A stretch of 64,000 bases of DNA, from positions 682,001 to 746,000 of the forward strand of contig NZ_JAIZZH010000001.1 in assembly GCF_020421205.1 (NCBI RefSeq). The letters are read 5' to 3'. Made by a program: the position numbers and the translations under genes. Below the pieces are notes generated by a model, which did not search any database, was not told the origin of the DNA, and was given only the letters and a program-made list of their open reading frames with translations. This document shows, piece after piece, positions 15,534 through 24,661 of this stretch; position 1 is the first letter of the stretch, and every line of letters starts with the position of its first letter. The stretch is from Hymenobacter pini (GTDB lineage: Bacteria; Bacteroidota; Bacteroidia; Cytophagales; Hymenobacteraceae).

Positions 15534-18002
15534 CTATTCCGCTTTCTTGATAGCCTCCATGGCAGCATCCAGCACGGCCTGCTGGTCGGCGGGCTTACCC
15601 TGCTTGGCCTTGGTTAGCATTTGCAGGATGGGCTCATCCACGCCGTAGCGCTTGTATTGCACACCCAGCTTCTGCAGGCGCTCAGCCCCTTCATTCACCA
15701 CGGTAGCATCGTTGAGGCGGGCCATGAAATCAGCTACGCTCTCCAGCATCTGGAACTTGCCCTGCGGGCCAGCGGCATCAAACTGCTGGCGCACAAAGGG
15801 CCAGTTGCTGGCGTCGCCCTGCTCGGCGTACACGCTGGCCACGGCGGCGGCTACCGTGCCGTTCTTGGTAGCTTCCAGCGACTTCGCGCGGGTCAGGGCT
15901 GCTTTGGGCTGCACCTCGGCTAAGCCTTGCAGAGCCGCGCCTTCCACCGCGTACGACTGGCTTTCGAGTGACTTGAGGAACAGCTTTTCATCCTTCTTGT
16001 CCTTCACCTTCGCCAGTGCACCCAACAGAGCAGCCTGCACGTTGGTGTTTTTCTCCTGAGCCAACTGCTTGCGCAGGGCTGGAGCGGCAGCTTTCTGCAC
16101 AGCCTTGTCATCGAGCTTCAGGGCAGCAATGGATGACATCCGGATGCCGGTGGCCTTATCAGTGAGGCCAGCCAGCAGCACCTGGCGGGCGGCGGCATCG
16201 GTAGGGGGCAGGGCGGCGGCGGCGGCAATGGCCTCGCGCCGGTCTACGTAACGGGGGGCGTTCTTGAACTGGTAGGCGAAATCGGCAAACGGCTTGTTGT
16301 CGGTTTTTTGCCACAGCAGCACCTTTTCGGCGTCCACGTTCACCAGGCTGGGCTTGCTGGCGGCGGCAAAGCGGAAGGTTTCGGCACGCTGGCGCATCCA
16401 CACCTGGTGGCGCTCCGGCTTGCCGTTCACGTACACATCCACCGCAATGGGCAGCTGGAACACGGTGCCGGGCTGGGTTTGCTTGATGGTAACCGTCTGC
16501 TGCTTGGCACTGGCATCGTAGCCGTAATCAATGGTTACCACGGGGTGGCCCGCGCCGAAGTACCACTGGTTGAAGAACCAGTTGAGGTCTTGCCCCGATA
16601 CGGCCTCCATGGCCAGGCGCAGCTGGTGGGCCTCGCCGTTGCCGAACTTGTTATCGGTGAGGTACTTTTTCAGGCCGGCGAAGAACACGTCGTCGGTGAG
16701 GTAGCTGCGCAGCATGTTCAGAATCTGGCCGCCCTTCTGGTAGCTCACCAGGTCAAACATGTCCTCCTTGTCGGCGTAGTGGAAGCGCACGAGCTGCTTC
16801 TGGGCGTCGCGGGGGCTGCGCAGGTAGTTGCGCATGTTCTGGTAGGCGTGGGCGTCGCCGGCGTCCTGGCCGTACTTGTACTCGGCCCAGAGCGCCTCCG
16901 AGAAGTCGGCAAACGACTCGTTTACCGTCAGGTTGCTCCAGCTTTCGGCCGTTACCAGGTCGCCGAACCACTGGTGGAACAGCTCGTGGGCAATAACCGA
17001 CTCGCCGTTGGCGTACTCGGCATCCAGCGCCTCGCGCGGGGTTTTCTGCACAAACTCGCCGTGCAGGGTGGCCGAGGTGTTTTCCATGGCCCCGCTCACG
17101 TAGTCGCGCACCACTACCTGGGCGTACTTGTTCCAGGCGTAGTCCACGCCCAGACGGCGCGAGAAGAACTCCATCATTTCGGGCGTGTTGCCGAAAATCT
17201 GCTTGGCGTAGGGGGCGTATTTGGGCTCCAGGTAGTAGCTCACTTCCTTGCCGCGCCACGTATCCTTCGTGATTTTGAAGTCGCCCACGGCCATCATGAA
17301 CAGGTAGGGCGAGTGGGGCAACTCCTGCTTCCAGGTGTCGGTGCGGGTGCCGTCGGCGTTGTTTTTCTGGCTGGTGAGGGCCCCGTTGCTCAGCGTTACG
17401 TAGCGGGCGGGCACCGTCAGGCTGATTTCGGCGGTGGTTTTCTGGTTGGGCTTGTCGATGGTGGGAAACCAGGCCGAGGAAGCCTCCGTCTCGCCCTGCG
17501 TCCAGATCTGGCGGGGCTTGCCGGCCTCGGTGCTGTCGGGGTTGATGAAGTAGAGGCCCTTGGCATCGTTGATGGCAGCCGAGCCTTTCACTTTCAGCTC
17601 GTCGGGCTTGGCCACGTACTCCAGGTACACGGTGTACTGCTGGCCGGGCAGGTAGGCTTTGTCGAGGTCGATGTCCAGCTGCTGGTTGTCGTAGCGGTAC
17701 TTCAGCGTCTTGGTATTCGAGCCGTCCACCAAGGTCACCGATTTAATATCCATGCCCTTGGCGTCGAGGCGCAGCGAGTCGGTGGCGTAGCCCACGGGCT
17801 GCAGCGTCACCCACTCCTTGCCCATGAGCTGGCGCTTGGCGTAGTCGAAGCGTACATCGAGTTTGGTGTGTACCAGGGCGTTGATTTTGCGGGCCGATTC
17901 GCGGTACATCTTCAGGGCGGCCGTGTCGGCGGGGGCGGCTTGCTGGGCCAGGGTGGGGGCGGCGGCCAGCAGGCCCAGGCTCAGCAGGAAAGCTTTGGTC
18001 AT
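15534..18002 (-). CDS. M1 family metallopeptidase (aminopeptidase N type)
   Basis: An 822-residue zinc aminopeptidase with a signal peptide (residues 1-20, ending PTLAQQ), so it works in the periplasm or outside. The substrate N-terminus motif GAMEN is at residues 304-308. The zinc site is HELFH at 339-343 with third ligand Glu362 in NLTVNES; Glu340 is the general base. The N-terminal beta domain (about 40-240) and the C-terminal alpha-helical repeat part (about 550-820) are both present, so the protein looks complete. It releases N-terminal amino acids from peptides. The gene is monocistronic, with its own terminator at 15479. Confidence 0.95.
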   Translation of the reverse strand: MTKAFLLSLGLLAAAPTLAQQAAPADTAALKMYRESARKINALVHTKLDVRFDYAKRQLMGKEWVTLQPVGYATDSLRLDAKGMDIKSVTLVDGSNTKTLKYRYDNQQLDIDLDKAYLPGQQYTVYLEYVAKPDELKVKGSAAINDAKGLYFINPDSTEAGKPRQIWTQGETEASSAWFPTIDKPNQKTTAEISLTVPARYVTLSNGALTSQKNNADGTRTDTWKQELPHSPYLFMMAVGDFKITKDTWRGKEVSYYLEPKYAPYAKQIFGNTPEMMEFFSRRLGVDYAWNKYAQVVVRDYVSGAMENTSATLHGEFVQKTPREALDAEYANGESVIAHELFHQWFGDLVTAESWSNLTVNESFADFSEALWAEYKYGQDAGDAHAYQNMRNYLRSPRDAQKQLVRFHYADKEDMFDLVSYQKGGQILNMLRSYLTDDVFFAGLKKYLTDNKFGNGEAHQLRLAMEAVSGQDLNWFFNQWYFGAGHPVVTIDYGYDASAKQQTVTIKQTQPGTVFQLPIAVDVYVNGKPERHQVWMRQRAETFRFAAASKPSLVNVDAEKVLLWQKTDNKPFADFAYQFKNAPRYVDRREAIAAAAALPPTDAAARQVLLAGLTDKATGIRMSSIAALKLDDKAVQKAAAPALRKQLAQEKNTNVQAALLGALAKVKDKKDEKLFLKSLESQSYAVEGAALQGLAEVQPKAALTRAKSLEATKNGTVAAAVASVYAEQGDASNWPFVRQQFDAAGPQGKFQMLESVADFMARLNDATVVNEGAERLQKLGVQYKRYGVDEPILQMLTKAKQGKPADQQAVLDAAMEAIKKAE

Positions 18003-18117
18003 AGCTACGGGTAATGGGGAAGTGAAATCGGACTGCTAGTTGCAAACTTTTCGGCACAGATGCAGTGGTGACCTTGGTAGTTGCCTACTGGCAGTCCGGC
18101 GGGCTCCTTCTTGCGGG

Positions 18118-19017
18118 CTAGTGGCGCTCCAACTCCGCCCGTTTCCAGTGTGCCAGGTTGGCTCCGGCCTCGTAGGTACTTTGCAGAAACTCGCGGAGCG
18201 TGGCAGCGGGGTCGGGGGCAGTGCGCACAGCTTCGTAGGGTAACAGAAATTCGCCGAGTTCCTGACTGTAGTAGGCCGCGGCCGGCTGCACCTGTGCCTC
18301 GGCAAAGCCAGCCGGAGCCGGGGCAGTATAGGCGTAAAAGGCCGCTTCCTGCCCGTTGCCTCCGGGCCAGAACCCGTGGCTGATTACCTCGTGGGAGTAG
18401 GCTTCGCGGGTAATCGAATCTGCCCCTTCCCGGGGTGGGGCCAGCCGGCCGGAAAAGCGCGTAACGGCCAGATCAAACGAGCCCCAGAAGAAATGTACGG
18501 GGCTGCACTTGCCAATAAAATCGGCTCGGAACTGCTCCAGCACCGGCGCTATAAGCGTAAGGCTGCGCCAGAACCGTTGAGCCGCCTCCGCATCATAGCT
18601 GGCATGCTGCTCGTCGTCCGCAAAGGGAATAGGGTGTTCAATTTCCACCGGCACCGGCCAGATGCGCACCGTAATACCCAGCTCCTGCAGCAAGCTGAGT
18701 ACTTCCTGATAAAACGCCGCCACCGAACGAGGCTCCAGCGCCAACCGCCGCTCGGCCCCGTCGCTGCACCGGATGATGAGCTGGTGGTCCAGGAAGTCGA
18801 AATCAATCTGGAAGTTTCGCTCCTGATAAGGCATGGCGGAGGTAGTGAGGCCCCGGGCGGTAACGTAGAGTGGTACGTTCCACCAATGATTAACCAGCGG
18901 CGTGGTAGCCAGCCGGATTTTACCCACAATCTGCGAGTACATGTGCAGGGTGGCGAGGGTGTCGGCCCAGGCGGCTACGGGCAGCTCCGGCCAGGCGGTA
19001 GTAGCGGAAGATGGCAT
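18118..19017 (-). CDS. DUF5996 family protein
   Basis: A 299-residue protein that I recognise as DUF5996 from its opening (WPELPVAAWADTLATLHMYSQIVGKIR) and from the blocks NHWWNVPLYVTARGL and FFWGSFDLAVTRFSGR. It has no signal peptide or membrane segment and should be cytoplasmic. The family is widespread in bacteria, about 300 residues long, and has no established function. Conserved Trp, His and acidic residues suggest a binding or catalytic pocket, but this is inference. It stands alone between two unrelated genes. Confidence 0.8.
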   Translation of the reverse strand: MPSSATTAWPELPVAAWADTLATLHMYSQIVGKIRLATTPLVNHWWNVPLYVTARGLTTSAMPYQERNFQIDFDFLDHQLIIRCSDGAERRLALEPRSVAAFYQEVLSLLQELGITVRIWPVPVEIEHPIPFADDEQHASYDAEAAQRFWRSLTLIAPVLEQFRADFIGKCSPVHFFWGSFDLAVTRFSGRLAPPREGADSITREAYSHEVISHGFWPGGNGQEAAFYAYTAPAPAGFAEAQVQPAAAYYSQELGEFLLPYEAVRTAPDPAATLREFLQSTYEAGANLAHWKRAELERH

Positions 19018-19177
19018 AACGGGTACATCAAGGGTGAAACGTAGTAGTAGAGACGCGTATTCACGTTGCCATGTTGAGCTGCACTAACTAACCGGGTGTT
19101 TCTGGTCTGTAAATGGGATATTCGCAACGAGCTTTATTAAATCTGCGTCTCTGTTACCCACTTCCTTTTCCATTACT

Positions 19178-20053
19178 ATGAGAAACGCTCTTCGCCTCCT
19201 AATATTCCTGCTGTTGCTGGGCCCCGCCGCCTTGGCCGCCAAGGTGGATACCCTGGACATTCCCAGCGCCGCCATGCAGCGTACGTACCGCGCCGCCGTG
19301 GCGCTGCCGGCCTCCTACGCCAAAAACAAGAAGGCCAATTACCCGGTGCTCTATCTGCTACACGGCGCCTACGGACACTTCTCCGACTGGAGCAGCAAAA
19401 CGCCCGATAAAACCCTCATCCACCGCCTCGCCGACCAGTACAACCTCATCATTGTGATGCCGGAGGGTGAAACGTTCAGCTTCTACCTCGACTCACCGGT
19501 CAACAAGGCCAGTCAGTTTGAAACCTACATTACCAAAGAGGTTATCGGCAAAATCGACCAGACCTACCGCACTGTGGCGCGCAAGGAAGGGCGGGTTATT
19601 TCGGGCCTGTCCATGGGCGGGCACGGGGCGCTGTACCTCTCGGGGCGGCATCCGGAGCTGTTTGCGGCGGCCGGCAGCATGAGCGGGGCTCTGGATCTGA
19701 GTATTTCCAACCGTAAGCTGAGCCCTGAAGAAGATAAGGGACGCCGGGCGTTGTTTGAGCCAGTGCTCGGCCCGGAAACGCCTACTTCCAGCATCTACAC
19801 AGCCAACTCGGTCGTGAACATGGCCAATGCGCTCTATACCAACGGCCTGCCCCTCATCATTGACTGCGGCGTGGATGACTTCCTCATCGAAATCAACCGG
19901 GAAGTGCACCGCCGCCTCGTGTACAACCACACCCCCCACGACTATACCGAGCGGCCCGGCGCCCACACCTGGGAGTACTGGCAAAACGCGCTGCCTTACC
20001 ACGTACTGTTTTTCCAGAAAGTGCTGGAGCAGGGTGGGGTAGCGGTGAAATAA
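19178..20053 (+). CDS. Secreted alpha/beta-hydrolase esterase
   Basis: A 291-residue protein with a signal peptide (MRNALRLLIFLLLLGPAALA). The esterase fold of the tributyrin/feruloyl-esterase-like family is shown by YPVLYLLHGAYG (oxyanion-hole region, near residue 54) and the nucleophile elbow GLSMGGHG near residue 147. The acid is probably in DCGVDDFL near residue 230 and the histidine in GAHTWEYW near residue 266. Related enzymes hydrolyse short-chain acyl esters such as acetylated sugars; the true substrate is not evident. A short REPIN-like hairpin and a terminator follow. Confidence 0.88.
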   Translation: MRNALRLLIFLLLLGPAALAAKVDTLDIPSAAMQRTYRAAVALPASYAKNKKANYPVLYLLHGAYGHFSDWSSKTPDKTLIHRLADQYNLIIVMPEGETFSFYLDSPVNKASQFETYITKEVIGKIDQTYRTVARKEGRVISGLSMGGHGALYLSGRHPELFAAAGSMSGALDLSISNRKLSPEEDKGRRALFEPVLGPETPTSSIYTANSVVNMANALYTNGLPLIIDCGVDDFLIEINREVHRRLVYNHTPHDYTERPGAHTWEYWQNALPYHVLFFQKVLEQGGVAVK

Positions 20054-20061
20054 ATCTAGGT

Positions 20062-20090
20062 TGTCATTCCTCGCGACGCTCGGAATGACA
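20062..20090. repeat. Short GTCATTCC-type hairpin (copy D, singlet)
   Basis: Arms TGTCATTCC (20062-20070) and GGAATGACA (20082-20090) around TCGCGACGCTC. It is a shorter and more diverged member of the REPIN-like family. Confidence 0.75.
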
Positions 20091-20099
20091 GACGTCAAA

Positions 20100-20130
20100 C
20101 AAAACGCCCGGTCAATGACCGGGCGTTTTG
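20100..20130. terminator. Bidirectional terminator
   Basis: Perfect 15-bp stem CAAAACGCCCGGTCA / TGACCGGGCGTTTTG with a single loop base between the convergent esterase and RND pump genes. Confidence 0.85.
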
Positions 20131-20140
20131 CTTTGTGGGG

Positions 20141-23100
20141 TTAATGGGCCAGTACGGCTTGCTGCCGTTCGGGGTGCAGTTGCGGGTCGTCGCCGTAGTG
20201 GGTGTGTTGGGCGCGATAGGCCCGCTCGAAAATCAGGGGGAAGATGAACAGGGTGAGGACGGTGCCGGTGATGAGGCCGCCAATTACCACAATGGCCAGG
20301 GGCTTGGAGGTTTCACTGCCGATGCCGGTGCTGATGGCGGCGGGCATCAGGCCGATGGTGGCCATCAGGGCCGTCATCACCACGGGCCGGACGCGGCTGG
20401 TGACGCCCTCGTGGATGCTGGTATCGAGGCTGAGTTTGCGCACCATATTCTGCTTGAAAACCGATATCAGAATCACCCCGTTCTGGATGCAGATACCGAA
20501 CAGGGCAATGAACCCGATACCGGCCGAGATACTGAAGTTGGTGTGCGTGATGAGCAACGCCGCAATGCCGCCGATGATGGCAAACGGCACGTTCAGGAGC
20601 ACCAGCCCGGCATCTTTTAGGTTGCCGAACAGGATGAACAGGATGAAGAAGATGAGGGCCAACGACACCGGCACTACCTGCGTGAGGCGCTGGGTGGCAC
20701 GGCGCTGGTTCTCGAAGTCGCCGGTCCACTTCATGCTGTAGCCTTTGGGCAGGCTCACCACGGCGTTTACTTTTTTCTGGGCCTCCTCGATGGTGCTGCC
20801 CATGTCGCGGCCCCGGATGCTGAACTTCACGGCGGCGAAGCGCTGGTTATCGTCGCGGTAGATGAGGGAGGGGCCGTTGACGTCGCCAATGGTGGCAATT
20901 TCGGAGAGGGGAATGGTGGTGCCGTTCTGGGTGGGCACCATGAGGGCGGCAATTTCCTCGGGCGTCTGGCGGAATTGCTCCTGGTAGCGCACCCGGATGG
21001 GGAATTTCCGCTCGCCCTCGTACATCTGCGAGGCTTGCTTGCCGCCCACGGCCATTTCCAGCACCGCGTTGGCGTCGGCTTTGCTCACGCCGTACTGGGC
21101 CATGCGCTGCTCATCCAAATCCACGTGCAGCTCGGGCTGACCGATGTTGCGGAGCACGCCCAGGTCATCGATGCCCTTTACCTTTTTGAGGATGCCGTAC
21201 ACCTGGCGGGCCTTTTCCTCCATCAGCTTCAGGTCGGTGCCGTAAATCTTCACGGCAATGGAGCCTTTCACGCCCGAGGCGGCTTCCTCCACGTTGTCGG
21301 TAATGGGCTGGGAGAAGTTGAAATCCACGCCGGGGAAGCGGTTGAGCTTTTCCTTCATGTGCTCAATCAGGGCTTCGCGCTTGTCCTTGTGCTTCATTTC
21401 GGCCTCCACCGCGGGGGTGTGCTTCAGCTGCACCAGAAACTCGTTGTTGTAGAAGCCGGTGGGGTCGGTGCCGTCGTTGGGGCGGCCGGTCTGGCTCACC
21501 ACGTCGCCCACCTCCGGGAAACTCAGGAATACCCGGCGCATTTCGTTGCAGAGCTTGTTTGATTCGTCGAGGCTGATGCTCAGGGGCAGCTGGGCCCGCA
21601 CGTAGATGGAGCCTTCGTTCAGCTCGGGCAGGAACTCGGAGCCCAGGAAGTGGAACGCGCCCATGCCCAGCACCACAGCCACGGTGGCTACCAGCAGACT
21701 GGCGGTTTTGCGGGCGTAGGTGAAGGAAAAAAACCGATCAGCCCCGCGGTTGATGCCCCGCACGAAGAAGTTATCCTTCTCCACCACGTTCTTTTTGAGC
21801 AGCAGCGAAGTAAGCACCGGCACCAGCGTGAGCGTGAAAATCAGGGCGCCCAGCAGGGCAAAACCCAGCGTCCAGGCCAGGGGCGAGAACACCTTGCCTT
21901 CCACCTTCTCGAAGGAGAAAATGGGCAGCAACGCGGTGATGATGATGGCCTTGGAGAAGAAAATGGCCTTGCCCATGTCGCGGCCGGTTTTCTTGATGAG
22001 GCCCAGCTTGGCCAGCTTGTTGAAGCGCTCCATGCCCATCTTATGGGCCTTGTGGTCGAGGGCCACGAAGAGCCCTTCCACCATCACCACGGCCCCGTCG
22101 ATGATAATCCCGAAGTCAATGGCCCCCATGCTGAGCAGGTTGGCCGACATGCCCTTCAGCCGCAGACAGATGAAGGCAAACAGCAAGGCCAGCGGAATAA
22201 TCACCGACACGATGATGGTGGTGCGCCAGTCGGCCATGAACACGAACACGATAACCGTGACCAGAATAATGCCTTCCAGCAGGTTGTGAATCACGGTTTC
22301 GGTGCTGAAGTCGATGAGCTGCTGCCGGTCGTAGAAGGTCTGAATCTTCACGTCGGAGGGCAGAATCTTCTCGTTCAGGTCGGCCACTTTGTCTTTGAGG
22401 CGGGCAATGACTTCGGAGGGGTTTTCGCCCTTGCGCATTACCACAATGCCTTCCAGCACATCGTCGTTCAAGCCCCGGCCTACCTTGCCCAGCTTTGGCA
22501 ACGCCGATTCATGCACGATGGCCACGTCCTTTACCAGGATGGGCGCCCCGTTCACGTTCTTGATGACGGTGTTGTTGATATCCCCGATGTTGTTGAGCAG
22601 ACCAATGCCGCGCACCACGTAGTTCTGCTGGCCCTCATTTATCACGTCGCCGCCCACGTTGATGTTGCTGCGCTGGATGGCGTTGTAGAGGTCCAAAGGG
22701 GTGAGGCCCAGGTCCTGAAGCTTGCCGGGGTTCACACTGATTTCGTAGTCCTTCACCTCACCGCCGAAGCTGTTCACGTCGGCCACGCCGGGTACGGCTT
22801 TCAGGTTGCGCTCCACCACCCAGTCCTGCAGGGTTTTCAGCTCGCGGGTGGTTTTGTCCTTGCTCTTAAGGGTGTAGCGGAAAATCTCGCCGGTGGGGCC
22901 GTAGGGCGGCTGCACGTCGGGGTCGGCGCCTTCGGGCAGGTCGGCCTGGCTGAGCAGGTTGTTCACCTGCACCCGGGCAAAGGCGTCGTCTACGCCGTCA
23001 TCGAAAATCACCTTCACCACCGACAACCCAAACAGCGTGGTCGAGCGGATGCTGGTTTTCTTCTGCACCGGGTTCAGCGCAATTTCGATGGGGGCCGTCA

Positions 23101-23302
23101 CGAACTTCTCAATCTCCTCGGCCGAGCGGCCGGGCCACTGCGTGATGATGGTAATTTCGGTGTTGGTAACGTCGGGGAAGGCCTCGATGGGCGTATTCCG
23201 GTAGCTCATCACCCCGGCCACAATGACGGCAAACGTCATCAGGAACACGAAGCCCCGGTTTTTGAGCGAAAAGGCAATAATGCCCTGGATGAATTTATTC
23301 AT
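20141..23302 (-). CDS. czcA: CzcA-type heavy-metal efflux RND pump
   Basis: A 1053-residue inner-membrane pump with twelve predicted helices and two large periplasmic loops. The TM4 motif DFGIIIDGAVVMVE has the pattern DFGxxxDGAxxxxE, which in heavy-metal RND proteins marks the CzcA-like group for divalent ions (Zn, Co, Cd). Copper/silver pumps of the CusA type lack this exact pattern, so divalent metal export is more likely. The pump runs on proton import, with the TM4 acids in the relay. It is the last gene of the czcCBA operon and is separated from czcB by a 202-base gap that contains a large inverted repeat. Confidence 0.93.
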   Translation of the reverse strand: MNKFIQGIIAFSLKNRGFVFLMTFAVIVAGVMSYRNTPIEAFPDVTNTEITIITQWPGRSAEEIEKFVTAPIEIALNPVQKKTSIRSTTLFGLSVVKVIFDDGVDDAFARVQVNNLLSQADLPEGADPDVQPPYGPTGEIFRYTLKSKDKTTRELKTLQDWVVERNLKAVPGVADVNSFGGEVKDYEISVNPGKLQDLGLTPLDLYNAIQRSNINVGGDVINEGQQNYVVRGIGLLNNIGDINNTVIKNVNGAPILVKDVAIVHESALPKLGKVGRGLNDDVLEGIVVMRKGENPSEVIARLKDKVADLNEKILPSDVKIQTFYDRQQLIDFSTETVIHNLLEGIILVTVIVFVFMADWRTTIIVSVIIPLALLFAFICLRLKGMSANLLSMGAIDFGIIIDGAVVMVEGLFVALDHKAHKMGMERFNKLAKLGLIKKTGRDMGKAIFFSKAIIITALLPIFSFEKVEGKVFSPLAWTLGFALLGALIFTLTLVPVLTSLLLKKNVVEKDNFFVRGINRGADRFFSFTYARKTASLLVATVAVVLGMGAFHFLGSEFLPELNEGSIYVRAQLPLSISLDESNKLCNEMRRVFLSFPEVGDVVSQTGRPNDGTDPTGFYNNEFLVQLKHTPAVEAEMKHKDKREALIEHMKEKLNRFPGVDFNFSQPITDNVEEAASGVKGSIAVKIYGTDLKLMEEKARQVYGILKKVKGIDDLGVLRNIGQPELHVDLDEQRMAQYGVSKADANAVLEMAVGGKQASQMYEGERKFPIRVRYQEQFRQTPEEIAALMVPTQNGTTIPLSEIATIGDVNGPSLIYRDDNQRFAAVKFSIRGRDMGSTIEEAQKKVNAVVSLPKGYSMKWTGDFENQRRATQRLTQVVPVSLALIFFILFILFGNLKDAGLVLLNVPFAIIGGIAALLITHTNFSISAGIGFIALFGICIQNGVILISVFKQNMVRKLSLDTSIHEGVTSRVRPVVMTALMATIGLMPAAISTGIGSETSKPLAIVVIGGLITGTVLTLFIFPLIFERAYRAQHTHYGDDPQLHPERQQAVLAH

Positions 23303-23356
23303 GGCGTTTGGAGAAGCTAGAGGGCGGTGACTTGAGCTGGAAAAAGCAGTGCTAGC

Positions 23357-23494
23357 CTAGCTCCCCTCCTCAGATGAGGAGGGGTCGGGGGTGGTTGATA
23401 ATCGGTTAGATAGTTCTTAGCGCTAGTACTTAATGACGGACTGGCGCTCCGGTCAACCACCCTCAACCCCTCCTCATCTGAGGAGGGGAGCTAG
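23357..23494. repeat. Inverted repeat, CTCCTCAGATGAGG type
   Basis: Arms 23357-23398 and 23453-23494, 42 nt each with two mismatches, loop 54 nt. Each arm itself contains a near-palindrome (CCCCTCCTCA / TGAGGAGGGG), so the element is a pair of hairpins in inverted orientation. It occupies most of the gap between czcB and czcA. The build resembles the element at 31905. Confidence 0.92.
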
Positions 23495-23504
23495 CTTTCT
23501 AGCT

Positions 23505-24608
23505 CTAGTCGTTCAGCTCGTCGTAGACCAGCAGTTGGTTTTGGGCAATGATGTGCTCCCCGTCTTTCAGGCCCGACTGCACGTAGCTCACGTCGCCCAC
23601 GGTTTTGGCAATTTGCACCTCTCGGGTTTCCACGTGGTTGCGGTCCTTGAACACCATCACAAAGTTGCGGTCCTTGTCGAACACCACGCACTTGGCGGGT
23701 ACGGCCAGCATCTGCTGATCTTCGGTGTTCAGCACCTTAATCTGCGCGTACATCTCGGGCTTGAGCTGGTAGCCGGGGTTGTTGAGCTTCACGCGCACCT
23801 TCATCACCTTGCTCTCGGGGTCGAGCACGTTGAATACCTTGTCAATGCGGCCCTGGAAGTGCTTGTCGGGGTAGGAGAGGGTGGTTACATCGGCTTGGTA
23901 GCCTTCCCGCACCTTGGCAATGTCCGATTCAAACACGTTAGCCAGTATCCACACGTCGTCGAGGTTGCTCACCGTGAACAAGTTGCCCACGTTATCGGCA
24001 TTGAACTGCATGTGGTCGGTCACGTTCTTCTCCGTGATAAAGCCCGAAATGGGGGCCCGGAGCGTGTAAGTACCGTCGGCCGATACGCCGTACACACCCA
24101 GTTGCTTGCGGGTTTTGCCCACGTTGCTTTGGGCTTTGCGCAGTTCTTGGCGGGCCAGGCTCACATCCCGCTCCGAGGCCAGGCCGGCCTTGTACTGGTC
24201 TTCCAGCACCGAGAGGTTTTTGCGGGCAATATCCAGGTCGGTGCCGGCGGTGCTGCTCTGGTTCTGCAGATCAGCTATTTCGCCACTCTTGATAACGGCC
24301 AGCACCTGGCCTTTCTCCACATGGTCGCCCAACTCCACGCTCAGCTGCTCCACCACGCCACCCACTAGGGGGTACACCTTCACGGTTTTGTCGCCGTCGG
24401 TGGCAATCTGGCCCGAGAGGTTCAGTTCGTCGCGCACTGGCTCCCGGCGCACCGTGTCAATCTTCAGTTCCCGCAGCATCTGGTCCGACATCGAGAAGCC
24501 GGCTTCGGCCTTCTGCGGGGCGTCGGTTTCTTCGGATTTCGAGCAGCCCGCCAATCCCAGGGCGAGCGGAAGGGCCAGGGAAGTGGCCAAAGTGGCAAAG
24601 CGGGTCAT
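23505..24608 (-). CDS. czcB: CzcB-type efflux RND periplasmic adaptor, lipoprotein
   Basis: A membrane-fusion protein of about 367 residues linking the CzcA-type pump to the outer-membrane channel. The start at 24608 is chosen because it gives a clean lipoprotein signal (MTRFATLATS... LGLAGC); an upstream in-frame ATG at 24659 would place 17 extra residues before it. Domains: lipoyl-like halves flanking a coiled-coil hairpin (about 80-190, with KGQVLAVIKSGEIADLQNQ), then beta-barrel and membrane-proximal parts. No extra N-terminal metal-binding domain is visible. It lies 53 bases after czcC and is followed by the repeat-filled gap before czcA. Confidence 0.9.
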   Translation of the reverse strand: MTRFATLATSLALPLALGLAGCSKSEETDAPQKAEAGFSMSDQMLRELKIDTVRREPVRDELNLSGQIATDGDKTVKVYPLVGGVVEQLSVELGDHVEKGQVLAVIKSGEIADLQNQSSTAGTDLDIARKNLSVLEDQYKAGLASERDVSLARQELRKAQSNVGKTRKQLGVYGVSADGTYTLRAPISGFITEKNVTDHMQFNADNVGNLFTVSNLDDVWILANVFESDIAKVREGYQADVTTLSYPDKHFQGRIDKVFNVLDPESKVMKVRVKLNNPGYQLKPEMYAQIKVLNTEDQQMLAVPAKCVVFDKDRNFVMVFKDRNHVETREVQIAKTVGDVSYVQSGLKDGEHIIAQNQLLVYDELND

Positions 24609-24661
24609 CGGGAAAGAGCGTTTGAGGGGAGAAAGAGAAGGTTGGGAAGCTGGCTGCATGG

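Noticed and set aside
16308..18014. 568-residue open frame on the plus strand
   Set aside because: It lies antisense to the M1 aminopeptidase gene and shows only the Val/Gly/Leu/His-rich composition expected when G/C-biased codons are read on the other strand. No family motif.
21650..23320. 556-residue open frame on the plus strand
   Set aside because: Antisense to the CzcA pump gene; His/Asp-rich low-complexity translation without motifs.
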